NCBI GenBank assembly: GCA_033856515.1
Contig: JAWVEY010000050.1
Coordinates: forward strand, 118,607-182,606
Length of the DNA stretch: 64,000 nt
Direction of reading: 5' to 3'
Source of the DNA: JALZKA01 sp033856515
Lineage (GTDB): Bacteria; Actinomycetota; Thermoleophilia; Solirubrobacterales; 70-9
Part shown: positions 16,851 to 24,622 of the stretch, in pieces
How positions within the stretch are numbered: the first letter of the stretch is position 1
Layout: every line of letters starts with the position of its first letter
Translations under genes and position numbers: made by a program
The notes under the pieces: model-generated
Told to the model about the DNA's origin: nothing
Databases searched by the model: none
The model's input: only the letters and a program-made list of their open reading frames with translations

Positions 16851-18080
16851 CTAGGTTCCTACGGACTCCAGATCTGAATCCGCGTCTCCTAGCTCTGCCT
16901 TCTGCCCCTCGACGATTCCTCCCGTTTCGATCAGCGCTCGCGCGTGGACCAGGTCCTCTGAGCGGCCCACCGCTAGCGCTCCGGCGACCGCGCCGTCCTT
17001 GATGTACCACGCCGAGAACTCGCCGTCATCCATCGAGCCGCGGAATACGACTTCGTCCCAGTCTTTGGCCGGCCCGACGTACTCCAGGCCCGTCCAGTCG
17101 CTTAGGTCGCTGAAGAAGTATGGGATCGCCGTGTAGGGCTCGTCGCTGCCTCGCATCGCCTTCCCCACGTGCCGCCCCTGCTGCAGCGCCACGTCCCAGT
17201 GCTCGACCCGGAGCCGGCGCCCATGGACCACGCTGTCGTACGAGCAGCAATCGCCCGCAGCGAAGATCCCCTCAACGGACGTCTCGAGCTTCGAGTCGCA
17301 CACGATCCCGTCGTCCACCTCAAGCCCGGCGCGCTCCGCGAGCATCACGTCGGGACGCACCCCCGCGCCGACGACGCAGAAGTCGCATTCGATCTCGCGC
17401 CCGTCCTCGGTCACGACGCTCTTGACCCGCCCGTCTCCACCGAACGAATTGAGCGACGTCCCGCCCACGAACTCGACGCCCTTCGACTCGAGAACGCCCT
17501 GGAAGAACCTTCCCGCCTCCTCGCCGAAGCCCGTCGAGAGCGCAACGTCCTCCATCATCACGATCGTGCATTCCACGCCCAGCTCTGTCAGCGAGGCCGC
17601 CACTTCGCAGCCGATGTAGCTGCCGCCGACAAGGACCGCCTTTTTGGCCTGCTTCGCCTCCTCGCGGATCGCATCGGAGTTGCCGAAGGCGCGCAGATAG
17701 TGGATCCCTTCGAACTCGGCGCCTTCGACTCGCAGGATGTTCACCATCGCGCCGGTGCCGAGCAGCGCCTTACCGAAGCGCACCTCCTCCCCACCCTGGA
17801 TCTTCGCCACCCGCTCGTCCGTATCGAGCGACATCACGCTCTTGCCGGTCATGAGCTCTACGTCGTTCTCCTCGTACCACTCCGCGCCGTTCACGACCGC
17901 ATCCGTGCGCTCCGCGTCGCCGCGCAGATACTCCTTGGAGAGCGGCGGGCGCTCATATGGCGGGTCCTTCTCCCTCCCCACCAGCAACACCGATCCATCT
18001 GCACCCTGACGCCGTAGCTCGGACGCGCAGTAGGCCGAGGCCATCCCGCCCCCCACGAGGAGGAAATCGACCTGTCTCAT
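16851..18080 (-). CDS. FAD-dependent pyridine nucleotide-disulfide-type reductase
   Basis: A 409-residue flavoprotein. The FAD-binding Rossmann motif is DFLLVGGGMASA near the N-terminus, the NAD(P)H-binding motif is AVLVGGSYIGCEVA (about residue 147), and the second FAD motif is GIFAAGDCC (about 267). RPPLSKEYL is typical of ferredoxin/rubredoxin/putidaredoxin reductases (BphA4/AIF class), and there is no redox-active CxxxxC pair. It would pass electrons from NAD(P)H to a small redox partner not seen here. Its ATG overlaps the TrkA stop, placing it last in the 23,368-16,851 operon. Confidence 0.88.
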   Translation of the reverse strand: MRQVDFLLVGGGMASAYCASELRRQGADGSVLLVGREKDPPYERPPLSKEYLRGDAERTDAVVNGAEWYEENDVELMTGKSVMSLDTDERVAKIQGGEEVRFGKALLGTGAMVNILRVEGAEFEGIHYLRAFGNSDAIREEAKQAKKAVLVGGSYIGCEVAASLTELGVECTIVMMEDVALSTGFGEEAGRFFQGVLESKGVEFVGGTSLNSFGGDGRVKSVVTEDGREIECDFCVVGAGVRPDVMLAERAGLEVDDGIVCDSKLETSVEGIFAAGDCCSYDSVVHGRRLRVEHWDVALQQGRHVGKAMRGSDEPYTAIPYFFSDLSDWTGLEYVGPAKDWDEVVFRGSMDDGEFSAWYIKDGAVAGALAVGRSEDLVHARALIETGGIVEGQKAELGDADSDLESVGT

Positions 18081-18772
18081 TCGCCGGGTTTATGCGCGGG
18101 CGCGGCGAAGTACGCCGTCACCTCGTCCTCGATCTTCGGATCGAGGACGGCCAGGATTTCATCCCCCGGCTCGAGCACCGTGTCCGCGTTGGGGATCAAG
18201 CCCTCCGAGCCGCGAAGCACCGAGATCAGAAGCGTTCCCTCTGGCAGCTGGAGGTCGCCGACCCTTTGCCCCGTCGCCGGCGAGCCCTCGGGCAGGTTCA
18301 TCTCGATGATCTCCAGGTGCTGCTCGGGCAGATCGAGCAGATGAACGAGCCCGTACTCCGGCACCTCGTGCTCGATCAGCCGGATGATCAGATCAGTCGC
18401 CGATACCACCGGGCGCACGCCAAGGAGCTCGAAGTGCTCCAGGTTCCGCGGGTTGTTCACGCGGGCGATGATCCGGTCGACCAGGTACTTCTCCCTCGCG
18501 ACCTGGCAGATCAGCATGTTGTCCTCGTCGTCGCCTGTCACAGCGATCACCATGTCGGCGCGCTGGACGCCTGCCCGCTCGAGCACCCACAGCTCCGAGG
18601 CGTCCCCGTACTGGATGTTGTGCTCGAGCTCCTGCTCAACCGTCTGGTAGCGCTCGCGGTCGTTCTCGATCAGCGTCACCTCGTGGCCCTTTTCGAGCAG
18701 CTCGCGCGCGATGTTCCAACCGACCTTCCCGGCGCCGACCACGATCACGTACATGTTCGAGGCGTCGCCCAT
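18077..18772 (-). CDS. TrkA/RCK potassium regulatory protein (CeoC-like)
   Basis: A 231-residue cytosolic protein with a full RCK_N domain (VIVVGAGKVGWNIAREL) followed by an RCK_C domain (about 145-225: QRVGDLQLPEGTLLISVLRGSE, PGDEILAVLD). RCK proteins bind NAD(H) or nucleotides and gate K+ transporters. Its ATG follows the preceding stop directly, and its end overlaps the FAD-reductase start. With the next entry it forms the pair known in mycobacteria as CeoB/CeoC. No TrkH/KtrB-type pore gene is in the window; APC permeases are the neighbours. Confidence 0.9.
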   Translation of the reverse strand: MGDASNMYVIVVGAGKVGWNIARELLEKGHEVTLIENDRERYQTVEQELEHNIQYGDASELWVLERAGVQRADMVIAVTGDDEDNMLICQVAREKYLVDRIIARVNNPRNLEHFELLGVRPVVSATDLIIRLIEHEVPEYGLVHLLDLPEQHLEIIEMNLPEGSPATGQRVGDLQLPEGTLLISVLRGSEGLIPNADTVLEPGDEILAVLDPKIEDEVTAYFAAPAHKPGE

Positions 18773-19258
18773 CTAGACCTCGTCGTCCTCGTGGTCAGCC
18801 GATCCGGTCTTGGGCGCGGTACCCGCCGCGCGCTTCGCAGCCTCGCGCACTTCCCCCTCGAGCATCTCAACCGCAATCCTCGTCGGGCAGATCGTGTGCA
18901 CCCCCTGGCGGTCGTACCACTCGGCGCGAAGCGGATCCAGGATCCGGGCGATCACGGTAGGCACGTTGAAGCGGCGCTTCGCGATCTGGGAGATCACGAT
19001 GTTCGTGTTGTCGCCATCGGTCGATGCGACGAAGACGTCCGCCTTTTCTATCCCGGCGGCAGTGAGAGCCTCAACCTCGAGAGCAGCGCCAACGGTGAAC
19101 TGGCCGCCCATGTCCTCCCATGCCTTGTCCATGCCGATCTCGAGCCGGGCGTGCGCCTCCGGATCCTCGTCAAGGCACGAAACATCGTGCCCATCCTTGA
19201 GCATCGTTCGCGCAAGCGAAGAGCCGACTCGGCCGCATCCGACGATGACGATGAACAT
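18773..19258 (-). CDS. TrkA-N domain protein (CeoB-like)
   Basis: A 161-residue RCK_N-only protein. GCGRVGSSLARTML is the dinucleotide-binding loop, and ARILDP and TICPTRIAVEMLEGEV are typical of TrkA-N domains. It lacks the RCK_C module carried by its neighbour, so the two may assemble into one gating ring. An acidic tail (ADHEDDEV) ends the protein. It lies 12 bases downstream of the APC/universal-stress fusion gene. Confidence 0.9.
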   Translation of the reverse strand: MFIVIVGCGRVGSSLARTMLKDGHDVSCLDEDPEAHARLEIGMDKAWEDMGGQFTVGAALEVEALTAAGIEKADVFVASTDGDNTNIVISQIAKRRFNVPTVIARILDPLRAEWYDRQGVHTICPTRIAVEMLEGEVREAAKRAAGTAPKTGSADHEDDEV

Positions 19259-19270
19259 CTGCGCCTGACT

Positions 19271-21247
19271 CTATTCGGTGTCCGCCGGGGTGCGCCGTCC
19301 TGAAAACCTGAGCCCATCGCCGACTGGCGCCGTGACCAGCACCCTGCACGGCGCGCGCGACAGCACGTACTCCGTGACCGGCCCGATCTCATCCGGGCGA
19401 TGCCCTCCGATCCCTCCCAGGACGGCTCCGCCCTTGATCTTCGTCGGCGGCTCGGCTCCCATGACAATCATCTCCGCGCCCATCTCCCTCGCGGCCTGGA
19501 CGATGCCCGCCCCCGCGCTCCGAGCGCGAACCACCGTCTCCTGCACATCCACGGTGTCGTACTCCTCCGCCACCAGCTTCGCCCGTTCGAGCGCCGCATT
19601 CGCTGCTTCCATCCGCTCATTCGACGGCGGCGCTGTGAGCGGCACCGTCAGCGGCAGTTCGAGCACGAACACGATCCGAAGCTGCGACGGCACCCCGGAC
19701 GCACCCTCGGCTGCAGCCGCTAGGCGTCCAGCCGTCCCGACGATGTCGTCGTCGAGATGCGTTCCGAAGATCGGCACCAGGATGTCGTGGGATTCGACCT
19801 CGACCGTCTGCTTCTCAAGCGCCGAGGCGGGCACCTCGACCCTCTTCACCAGGCTCGTCCCCTCGAAGCCCTTGCGGTAGATGACGTATCCGACCAAGCC
19901 GAACGCCATCCACCCGCCACCGACCCAGCGCGCTTCGTCGTGATAGATGAGCACGCTCACCCACGCCAGACCCGTGATCACGAATCCGACGAGCGCCGGC
20001 AGCGGCAGCTCCCGGCCGCCTATCCGCACATCCCACGGCACCTGGAATGGTCGCGCCACCTCTGGGCGCTTCGCCCTGAGGCGCAGGATCGAAGCGTGGG
20101 CGATGACAATCGCGAGCGTCGCCCCAAACGCATAGATGCCGGCGAGCACCTCGATGTCGCCCGGGATCACCAAGCCGACCGCGATGACTGTCGCCCCGCA
20201 GATCGCGACATAGGGCGTGCGCCGCGAGGAGAGCTTTCCGAGCCAGCTCGGGATCTGCCTGTTCGTCGCCAGCACGTACACGTGCCGGGAGAGGCCGAGC
20301 ATCGCCGTCGACGCCGCCCACACAAGCACGACCGGCGCGACAGCGATGACCACCACCTGCATCAGATCCGACACCCACGCCGGGTCGAAGCTCTTCGCAA
20401 CCCCGAGTATCGGCTCTTCGATGAACTCCCCTCCAAGCGCCGACTCCGGCCCGTTCGGAGTCACCATCACCGGCACGGCCATCAGCGCGACCGCAGCGAC
20501 GCCGGCGTACACGATCGGCAAGAGCGCAGCGCCCGCCGTCACCGCCCGGCGTAGATCCGGCATGTCCCAGTCCAGGTCCGGCGCCAGGTCGGACGCTGCT
20601 TCGATCCCGGCGAACGCAACCGTCGCGATTACGAAGGCATAAATCGCATCCGCTCCGGACGGGCTCGTACCGAAGTCCAGGTTCTCGGTCAGCGCTGCCG
20701 GGTCGAACGCCACCGCGAGGCCCACAACGATCAGGAGCAACTGAACGACGATGTCGCCGATCGCCAGCGCGACCAACAAGCGCTGCCGCCGAAATCCCCA
20801 CCAGCCCAGCACGTTCACAAGCGCGGCACCAAGCACGATCGCCACCGCCGTCAGCACCTCGCCCGTCCCGTGCCCAAAGCCGTCCCAGATCGGCGAGAGG
20901 TAATGGGGCGCCGACACGGCGGCAAGCGCGACCACCACGATGAAATCGATCAGAAGCGCCCACCCGGCGATGAAGCTGATCAGCTCGTTGAACGCGTAGC
21001 GGGCGATGTTCGACGACCCCCCGCGCTCGGGGAACATCGAACCTCCCTCGGCGAACGAGAGCGTCGCGAGAATGAACATGAGCCCGGCGCCCAGGAAGAT
21101 CAGCGGTGTCAGGCCCAGCCCATAGTCCGCGACGACGCCCAGCGAGAAGTAGAGGGAGAAACCGACCGCCGAATAGGCGACTGCGAAGATCATCGCCCCG
21201 CCTGAGCCGCGAGGTCCCGCCTTCGATTCCGCCGGGCGCTCGCTCAC
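19271..21247 (-). CDS. APC-family permease fused to universal stress domain (paralogue 2)
   Basis: A 658-residue membrane protein with 12 predicted helices (about 15-455) of the amino acid-polyamine-organocation superfamily (GGSMFPERGGSSNIARYAFNE, GIEAASDLAPDL). A cytoplasmic universal-stress-like domain (about 490-640) follows. That domain ends in MGAEPP...GGIGG...VTEYVLSRAPCRVLVTAP, close to the nucleotide-binding G-x2-G-x9-G pattern. The plan matches KimA-type K+/H+ symporters of Bacillus, whose tail has a similar fold, and Rv2690c next to ceoBC in M. tuberculosis (recalled). With two RCK proteins downstream, K+ import is a good hypothesis; amino-acid transport is the alternative. Confidence 0.88.
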   Translation of the reverse strand: MSERPAESKAGPRGSGGAMIFAVAYSAVGFSLYFSLGVVADYGLGLTPLIFLGAGLMFILATLSFAEGGSMFPERGGSSNIARYAFNELISFIAGWALLIDFIVVVALAAVSAPHYLSPIWDGFGHGTGEVLTAVAIVLGAALVNVLGWWGFRRQRLLVALAIGDIVVQLLLIVVGLAVAFDPAALTENLDFGTSPSGADAIYAFVIATVAFAGIEAASDLAPDLDWDMPDLRRAVTAGAALLPIVYAGVAAVALMAVPVMVTPNGPESALGGEFIEEPILGVAKSFDPAWVSDLMQVVVIAVAPVVLVWAASTAMLGLSRHVYVLATNRQIPSWLGKLSSRRTPYVAICGATVIAVGLVIPGDIEVLAGIYAFGATLAIVIAHASILRLRAKRPEVARPFQVPWDVRIGGRELPLPALVGFVITGLAWVSVLIYHDEARWVGGGWMAFGLVGYVIYRKGFEGTSLVKRVEVPASALEKQTVEVESHDILVPIFGTHLDDDIVGTAGRLAAAAEGASGVPSQLRIVFVLELPLTVPLTAPPSNERMEAANAALERAKLVAEEYDTVDVQETVVRARSAGAGIVQAAREMGAEMIVMGAEPPTKIKGGAVLGGIGGHRPDEIGPVTEYVLSRAPCRVLVTAPVGDGLRFSGRRTPADTE

Positions 21248-21438
21248 GTTCGGAGCGACAGGTAGAGGCGCCCCGCACCCAGCCCGCAGAAGATCAAGCC
21301 GATCCAGAGGCCCGTCGCCGCGATGCCCCCGCCTCGCGCGAGGGTGACTGCGACGATCAGGAGCCCGAACACGATGATCACCACCGACATCACCCGCGTC
21401 GCGCCGCGGTAGACCTCGTCTGGGCGTGGAGCGGTCAT
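21244..21438 (-). CDS. Small two-helix membrane protein
   Basis: A 64-residue protein with two membrane helices (VMSVVIIVFGLLIVAVTLA and TGLWIGLIFCGLGAGRLYL). It sits between the two APC/universal-stress genes and overlaps the second by ATGA, so it is co-translated and may be an accessory subunit. No family recognised. Confidence 0.75.
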   Translation of the reverse strand: MTAPRPDEVYRGATRVMSVVIIVFGLLIVAVTLARGGGIAATGLWIGLIFCGLGAGRLYLSLRT

Positions 21439-21448
21439 CAGCGCGACT

Positions 21449-23368
21449 CTAGACGGGCGGCGAGGTCACAATCCCCGCGCGCGCCTCCTCTGGGCTCGCC
21501 GTGACGATCACGCGGCACGGGCGCTTGGCCATCACGAGCTGGAGGGTCTTGGAGTACACCGGCACGCCTGCGCGATAGCGAAGCTGCATCACGATCGCAG
21601 CCGCCCCAAGCGCCTTCGCCGACTTCACGATCGCCGCCGCTCCCTGTCCGGGGCGAACCCGCACCAGCGACCCCGTCACGCGCTGCCCACAGATCAGCTT
21701 CGCCTGCTCAATCTTCGCCTGCGCGGCGCTCTCCTCCTTATCGAGCTCGGCGTCCAGCGGCAGGTGCGTCGGCACGGTGATCAGCGCGACCACGTGGATC
21801 GCCCTCCTGCGATTCGCCGCGAGCGCCTTTGCGGTCGCGACCATCTCCTCGTTGAACGGATCGTCCTCGAAGACGACCACAACACTCTGGTACTCGGGCT
21901 CCTCCACGCCAAGCGGCGCAAGATGCGCCACCTTCACCGTTTTTGAGAGCGGCAATCCCTGATTTCGCCTATAGACGACGTAGCCGATCGTCCCCGCGAT
22001 CATCCAGCCACCGCCAGTCGCCAGTACGACGGGATCGAGCACGCAAGCCACCACGAAGGCCGCGGCAGTTCCCAGGCCCCCCAGCACCGCAAGGATCGGC
22101 ACCTTGACCCCGCGGATCGTGACATTCCCCGGCGAGAGCCAAAGCCGCGAGCCATCGCTCGCCTTCGGCCGCTCGTCGGGAGGGCGCAGCTTTCGTAACC
22201 GGATGAGCGAGACGTGTGCGACTGTGAACGAGAGCGTCGCGCCGAACGCGTAGATCGTTCCCAGGAACGACGTCTGCCCGGGCGCCATCACGAGGATTGC
22301 GACGCCCGAGAACACGATCAGCGCCACGTACGGCGTCTTGAACTTCGGATGCACCTGCCGCAGCGCCTCGGGAAGCTGGCGATACTGGCCCATGGAGAAC
22401 GTCAGCCGCGACAGGCCGATCAGCGCCGCGTTCGTCGCGATCAGAAGGATCACCGCGGCCAGGATCCCCACGTACACCTCAAGCGCATCCGTGAGACCCG
22501 CCCCCAGCCCAAGGTTCTGGACGATGCCCAGCACCGGGTCGTCAGCGAACTCAGTTCCCAGGGCGGTCGTGTACTCGCCGGCTGCATTCTGAGTAACCGG
22601 CATCGCGGACAGTGCGATCGCCGGCAGGAGGGCATACAAACCAACGACCGCCGCAACCACGTAGCCCGTCCCGCGCGGGATCGTGCGGTGGGCGTCCTTC
22701 GCCTCCTCGGCCATGTTCGAGATCGTCTCGATGCCGGTATAGGCGACCATCCCCACCGCGATTCCCAAAGCGAAGTCGCCAAAGGTCGGCGCCACCCCCA
22801 GATCGACCTGACTCACCAGAAGATCAGCGTCGAAGACGAGTATCAGGCCGATCCCGACCAGCACGATCTGAGTCAGGAGGTCCGCGATCGCAAGGACCAG
22901 ATTGAGCTTCGCCGACTCCTCCGTTCCCTTGATGTTGAGAAGCGCCAGCGCCACGATCAGCCCTGCGCCGAAGATCACGTCGCCCGGCCCGTGTCCCAGC
23001 GGCTCCCAGAACACGGCGAGGTAGTGCGGCACGAAGAAAGCCGAGATCGCGACCGTGACGATGTAGGTGAGCATCTGCGCCCACGCGGCGAGGAAGCTCG
23101 CCAGTTCATTGAAGGCGTGGCGAGCAAAGCTCGACGAGCCGCCGGCTTCGGGATACAGAACCGTCGCCTCCACGTAGCTCGCAGCCGTGAACGCGAAGAT
23201 CAGCCCCGCGATCATGAACGTGACCGGGGTCAGCCCGAGCGCGTAGAGCGCGACCAGCCCGAGCGCGTAATAGATCGAGGAGCCGACGTTGCCGTAGGCG
23301 GCCGAGAACAGTGCGCCTGTCCCGTGAACTCTCCGTAGCGCCGCCTCCCGCGGCATGCGCTCAGCCAA
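21449..23368 (-). CDS. APC-family permease fused to universal stress domain (paralogue 1)
   Basis: A 639-residue paralogue of the 19271-21247 product with the same plan: 12 helices (YPEAGGSSSFARHAFNELASF, GIETISNMAEEAKD) and a C-terminal universal-stress-like domain from about residue 475. Here the terminal nucleotide-binding glycines are missing (VMQLRYRAGVPVYSKTLQ), so this tail probably binds ligand differently or not at all. It is the first gene of the operon. The TTG at 23368 is chosen because GAGGGG lies five bases upstream; ATG at 23356 is the alternative. Confidence 0.87.
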   Translation of the reverse strand: MAERMPREAALRRVHGTGALFSAAYGNVGSSIYYALGLVALYALGLTPVTFMIAGLIFAFTAASYVEATVLYPEAGGSSSFARHAFNELASFLAAWAQMLTYIVTVAISAFFVPHYLAVFWEPLGHGPGDVIFGAGLIVALALLNIKGTEESAKLNLVLAIADLLTQIVLVGIGLILVFDADLLVSQVDLGVAPTFGDFALGIAVGMVAYTGIETISNMAEEAKDAHRTIPRGTGYVVAAVVGLYALLPAIALSAMPVTQNAAGEYTTALGTEFADDPVLGIVQNLGLGAGLTDALEVYVGILAAVILLIATNAALIGLSRLTFSMGQYRQLPEALRQVHPKFKTPYVALIVFSGVAILVMAPGQTSFLGTIYAFGATLSFTVAHVSLIRLRKLRPPDERPKASDGSRLWLSPGNVTIRGVKVPILAVLGGLGTAAAFVVACVLDPVVLATGGGWMIAGTIGYVVYRRNQGLPLSKTVKVAHLAPLGVEEPEYQSVVVVFEDDPFNEEMVATAKALAANRRRAIHVVALITVPTHLPLDAELDKEESAAQAKIEQAKLICGQRVTGSLVRVRPGQGAAAIVKSAKALGAAAIVMQLRYRAGVPVYSKTLQLVMAKRPCRVIVTASPEEARAGIVTSPPV

Positions 23369-23412
23369 TGAATCCCCTCACGATTCCGAGTCTACGACCG
23401 CCCTCAGGCGGG

Positions 23413-23418
23413 TAACGT
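23413..23418 (+). promoter_or_regulatory. -10 box (TAACGT) of the glyoxalase-fold gene
   Basis: TAACGT ends 7 bases before the ATG at 23426, suggesting a leaderless message and that ATG rather than the GTG at 23417. Confidence 0.4.
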
Positions 23419-23425
23419 GCCTTGC

Positions 23426-23800
23426 ATGGCTTCTGAGTTGATCCACACCTGTTACCGAATCACCGACATCGACAAGTCCGTCGATTTCTACGAAAGGCTC
23501 GGCTTCGAAGAGGTCCACCGCTTTGACCTTCCGGACGGGGCAACCAACGTCTTCATGGGCCTCCCGGATGACGGCGCCCGCCTCGAGCTCACGTACAACC
23601 CGGGCGTTGAGTCCTACGACGTCGGCACCGGCTACGGCCACATCGCCATCACGGCAGAAGACCTCGACGGAACGCTCGAGAGGCTCGCGAGCATCGATAT
23701 CGAGCCCGAAAAGCCTCCCTACACGGTGCGTGAAGGAGGCTCTCGCCTCTGCTTCGTCCGCGACCCGGACGACTACCGCATCGAGATACTTGAGAAGTGA
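23426..23800 (+). CDS. Lactoylglutathione lyase-like VOC protein
   Basis: A 124-residue glyoxalase-I-fold enzyme with two beta-alpha-beta-beta-beta modules. All four metal ligands of the glyoxalase I type can be placed: His in LIHTCYRI, Glu in RLELTYN, His in YGHIAI, Glu in YRIEILE. FYERLGFEEVHR and DPDDYRIEI are family signatures. It probably isomerises the hemithioacetal of methylglyoxal and a low-molecular-weight thiol (glutathione or mycothiol). Confidence 0.88.
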   Translation: MASELIHTCYRITDIDKSVDFYERLGFEEVHRFDLPDGATNVFMGLPDDGARLELTYNPGVESYDVGTGYGHIAITAEDLDGTLERLASIDIEPEKPPYTVREGGSRLCFVRDPDDYRIEILEK

Positions 23801-23807
23801 CCCGCCG

Positions 23808-24182
23808 CTAGAGGACGATCACGCGCGAGTCGTCGGCCTCGCAGATGTGATCGTGCGCACCGATTCCGATGTCGCGTGGGACGACCCTCGCGTAGTGCCG
23901 GCCCTGGGCTGTGTCGTCGCCCAGCGACCAGCGACCGTTCGCAGCCGTCTCGACTGAGCCGACCAACTCATCAGCGCCCGGAATCTTGTGGAACACCTTC
24001 ACCGTTCGACTGCCCTCGCATAGCTGCTTGCTGGACTTGACCTTGCCGTTGAAGAAGTGGGTGATGACCCGGGGCGCTTTTTCCCCGTAATCGATCGTGA
24101 CCGCGGAGTCGTAGCTCACGTCGTGCGCCTGGGCTACGCCCGTCGAGGCCAGGATCGCGACGAGCGCGACGAGGATTCTCAT
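23808..24182 (-). CDS. Small secreted protein of unknown function
   Basis: A 124-residue protein with a clear signal peptide (MRILVALVAILASTGVAQA) and a mature beta-rich domain starting HDVSYDSAVTIDYG, with two Cys (KQLCEGSRT, HICEADD) likely forming a disulfide. CEGSRTVKVFHKIPGADELVGSV suggests an Ig/prealbumin-like fold, as seen in other Thermoleophilia secreted proteins. The ATG at 24182 overlaps the stop of the upstream glyoxalase-fold gene, so the two are coupled. Confidence 0.75.
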   Translation of the reverse strand: MRILVALVAILASTGVAQAHDVSYDSAVTIDYGEKAPRVITHFFNGKVKSSKQLCEGSRTVKVFHKIPGADELVGSVETAANGRWSLGDDTAQGRHYARVVPRDIGIGAHDHICEADDSRVIVL

Positions 24183-24535
24183 GATCTCTCCCCCTGATCG
24201 AAAGTTGGCGCGCCGCCGAAGCCGATCTCGTTCCCGTCCGGATCGCGGTAGGTCGCCTTGCGAACCCCGTTCTTGTACGTCTCCCGCTTGTCGGGCTTGA
24301 TCCCGCGGGACGCGATCTCGTCCACGATCGTCTCCAGGTCGTCGACGAAGATCGTGTGGGTTGCATGCCCGGCCCGCTCTGAGTCCTCGAGGATGAAGAT
24401 CGAGCGATGGTCGGCAAGATCCCAGACGCACTCCGTCTCATGGGCGACAAAAGTCGGCTCCCTTCCGAAGAACCGCTCGTACCAGGCTTTTGCCGTCTCG
24501 TAGTCGCGAACGCAGATTCCGGCGAAGAGGTCCAT
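24179..24535 (-). CDS. VOC-superfamily (glyoxalase/dioxygenase-fold) protein
   Basis: A 118-residue single VOC protein (DLFAGICVRDYETAKAWYERFFGREP, DPDGNEIGF). The usual metal ligands are only partly present, so the reaction cannot be assigned; antibiotic-binding or extradiol-dioxygenase-like roles are possible. A CATTCT six bases before the ATG may be its -10 box. It heads the coupled pair with the small secreted protein. The 87-base gap to 24622 holds nothing else I can identify. Confidence 0.8.
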   Translation of the reverse strand: MDLFAGICVRDYETAKAWYERFFGREPTFVAHETECVWDLADHRSIFILEDSERAGHATHTIFVDDLETIVDEIASRGIKPDKRETYKNGVRKATYRDPDGNEIGFGGAPTFDQGERS

Positions 24536-24622
24536 GCCGAAAGAATGCCCGACTCAGGGAATCTGTACGCCGGTGGCCGTCGAAGGAATCGCATGCTGGA
24601 TCCCACTCGCGCGGTTCGTGTA

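Noticed and set aside
18077..19258. TrkA gene broken into two pieces by a stop
   Set aside because: Each protein begins with its own complete Rossmann motif; they are two paralogues, as in mycobacteria.
22214..23338. Plus-strand open frame of 374 codons opposite the first APC permease
   Set aside because: Arg/Asp/His-rich translation typical of antisense frames in high-GC genomes.
23369..23425. c-di-AMP (ydaO-type) riboswitch before the APC permeases
   Set aside because: The gap is only 57 bases and shared with a divergent gene, too short for this riboswitch.
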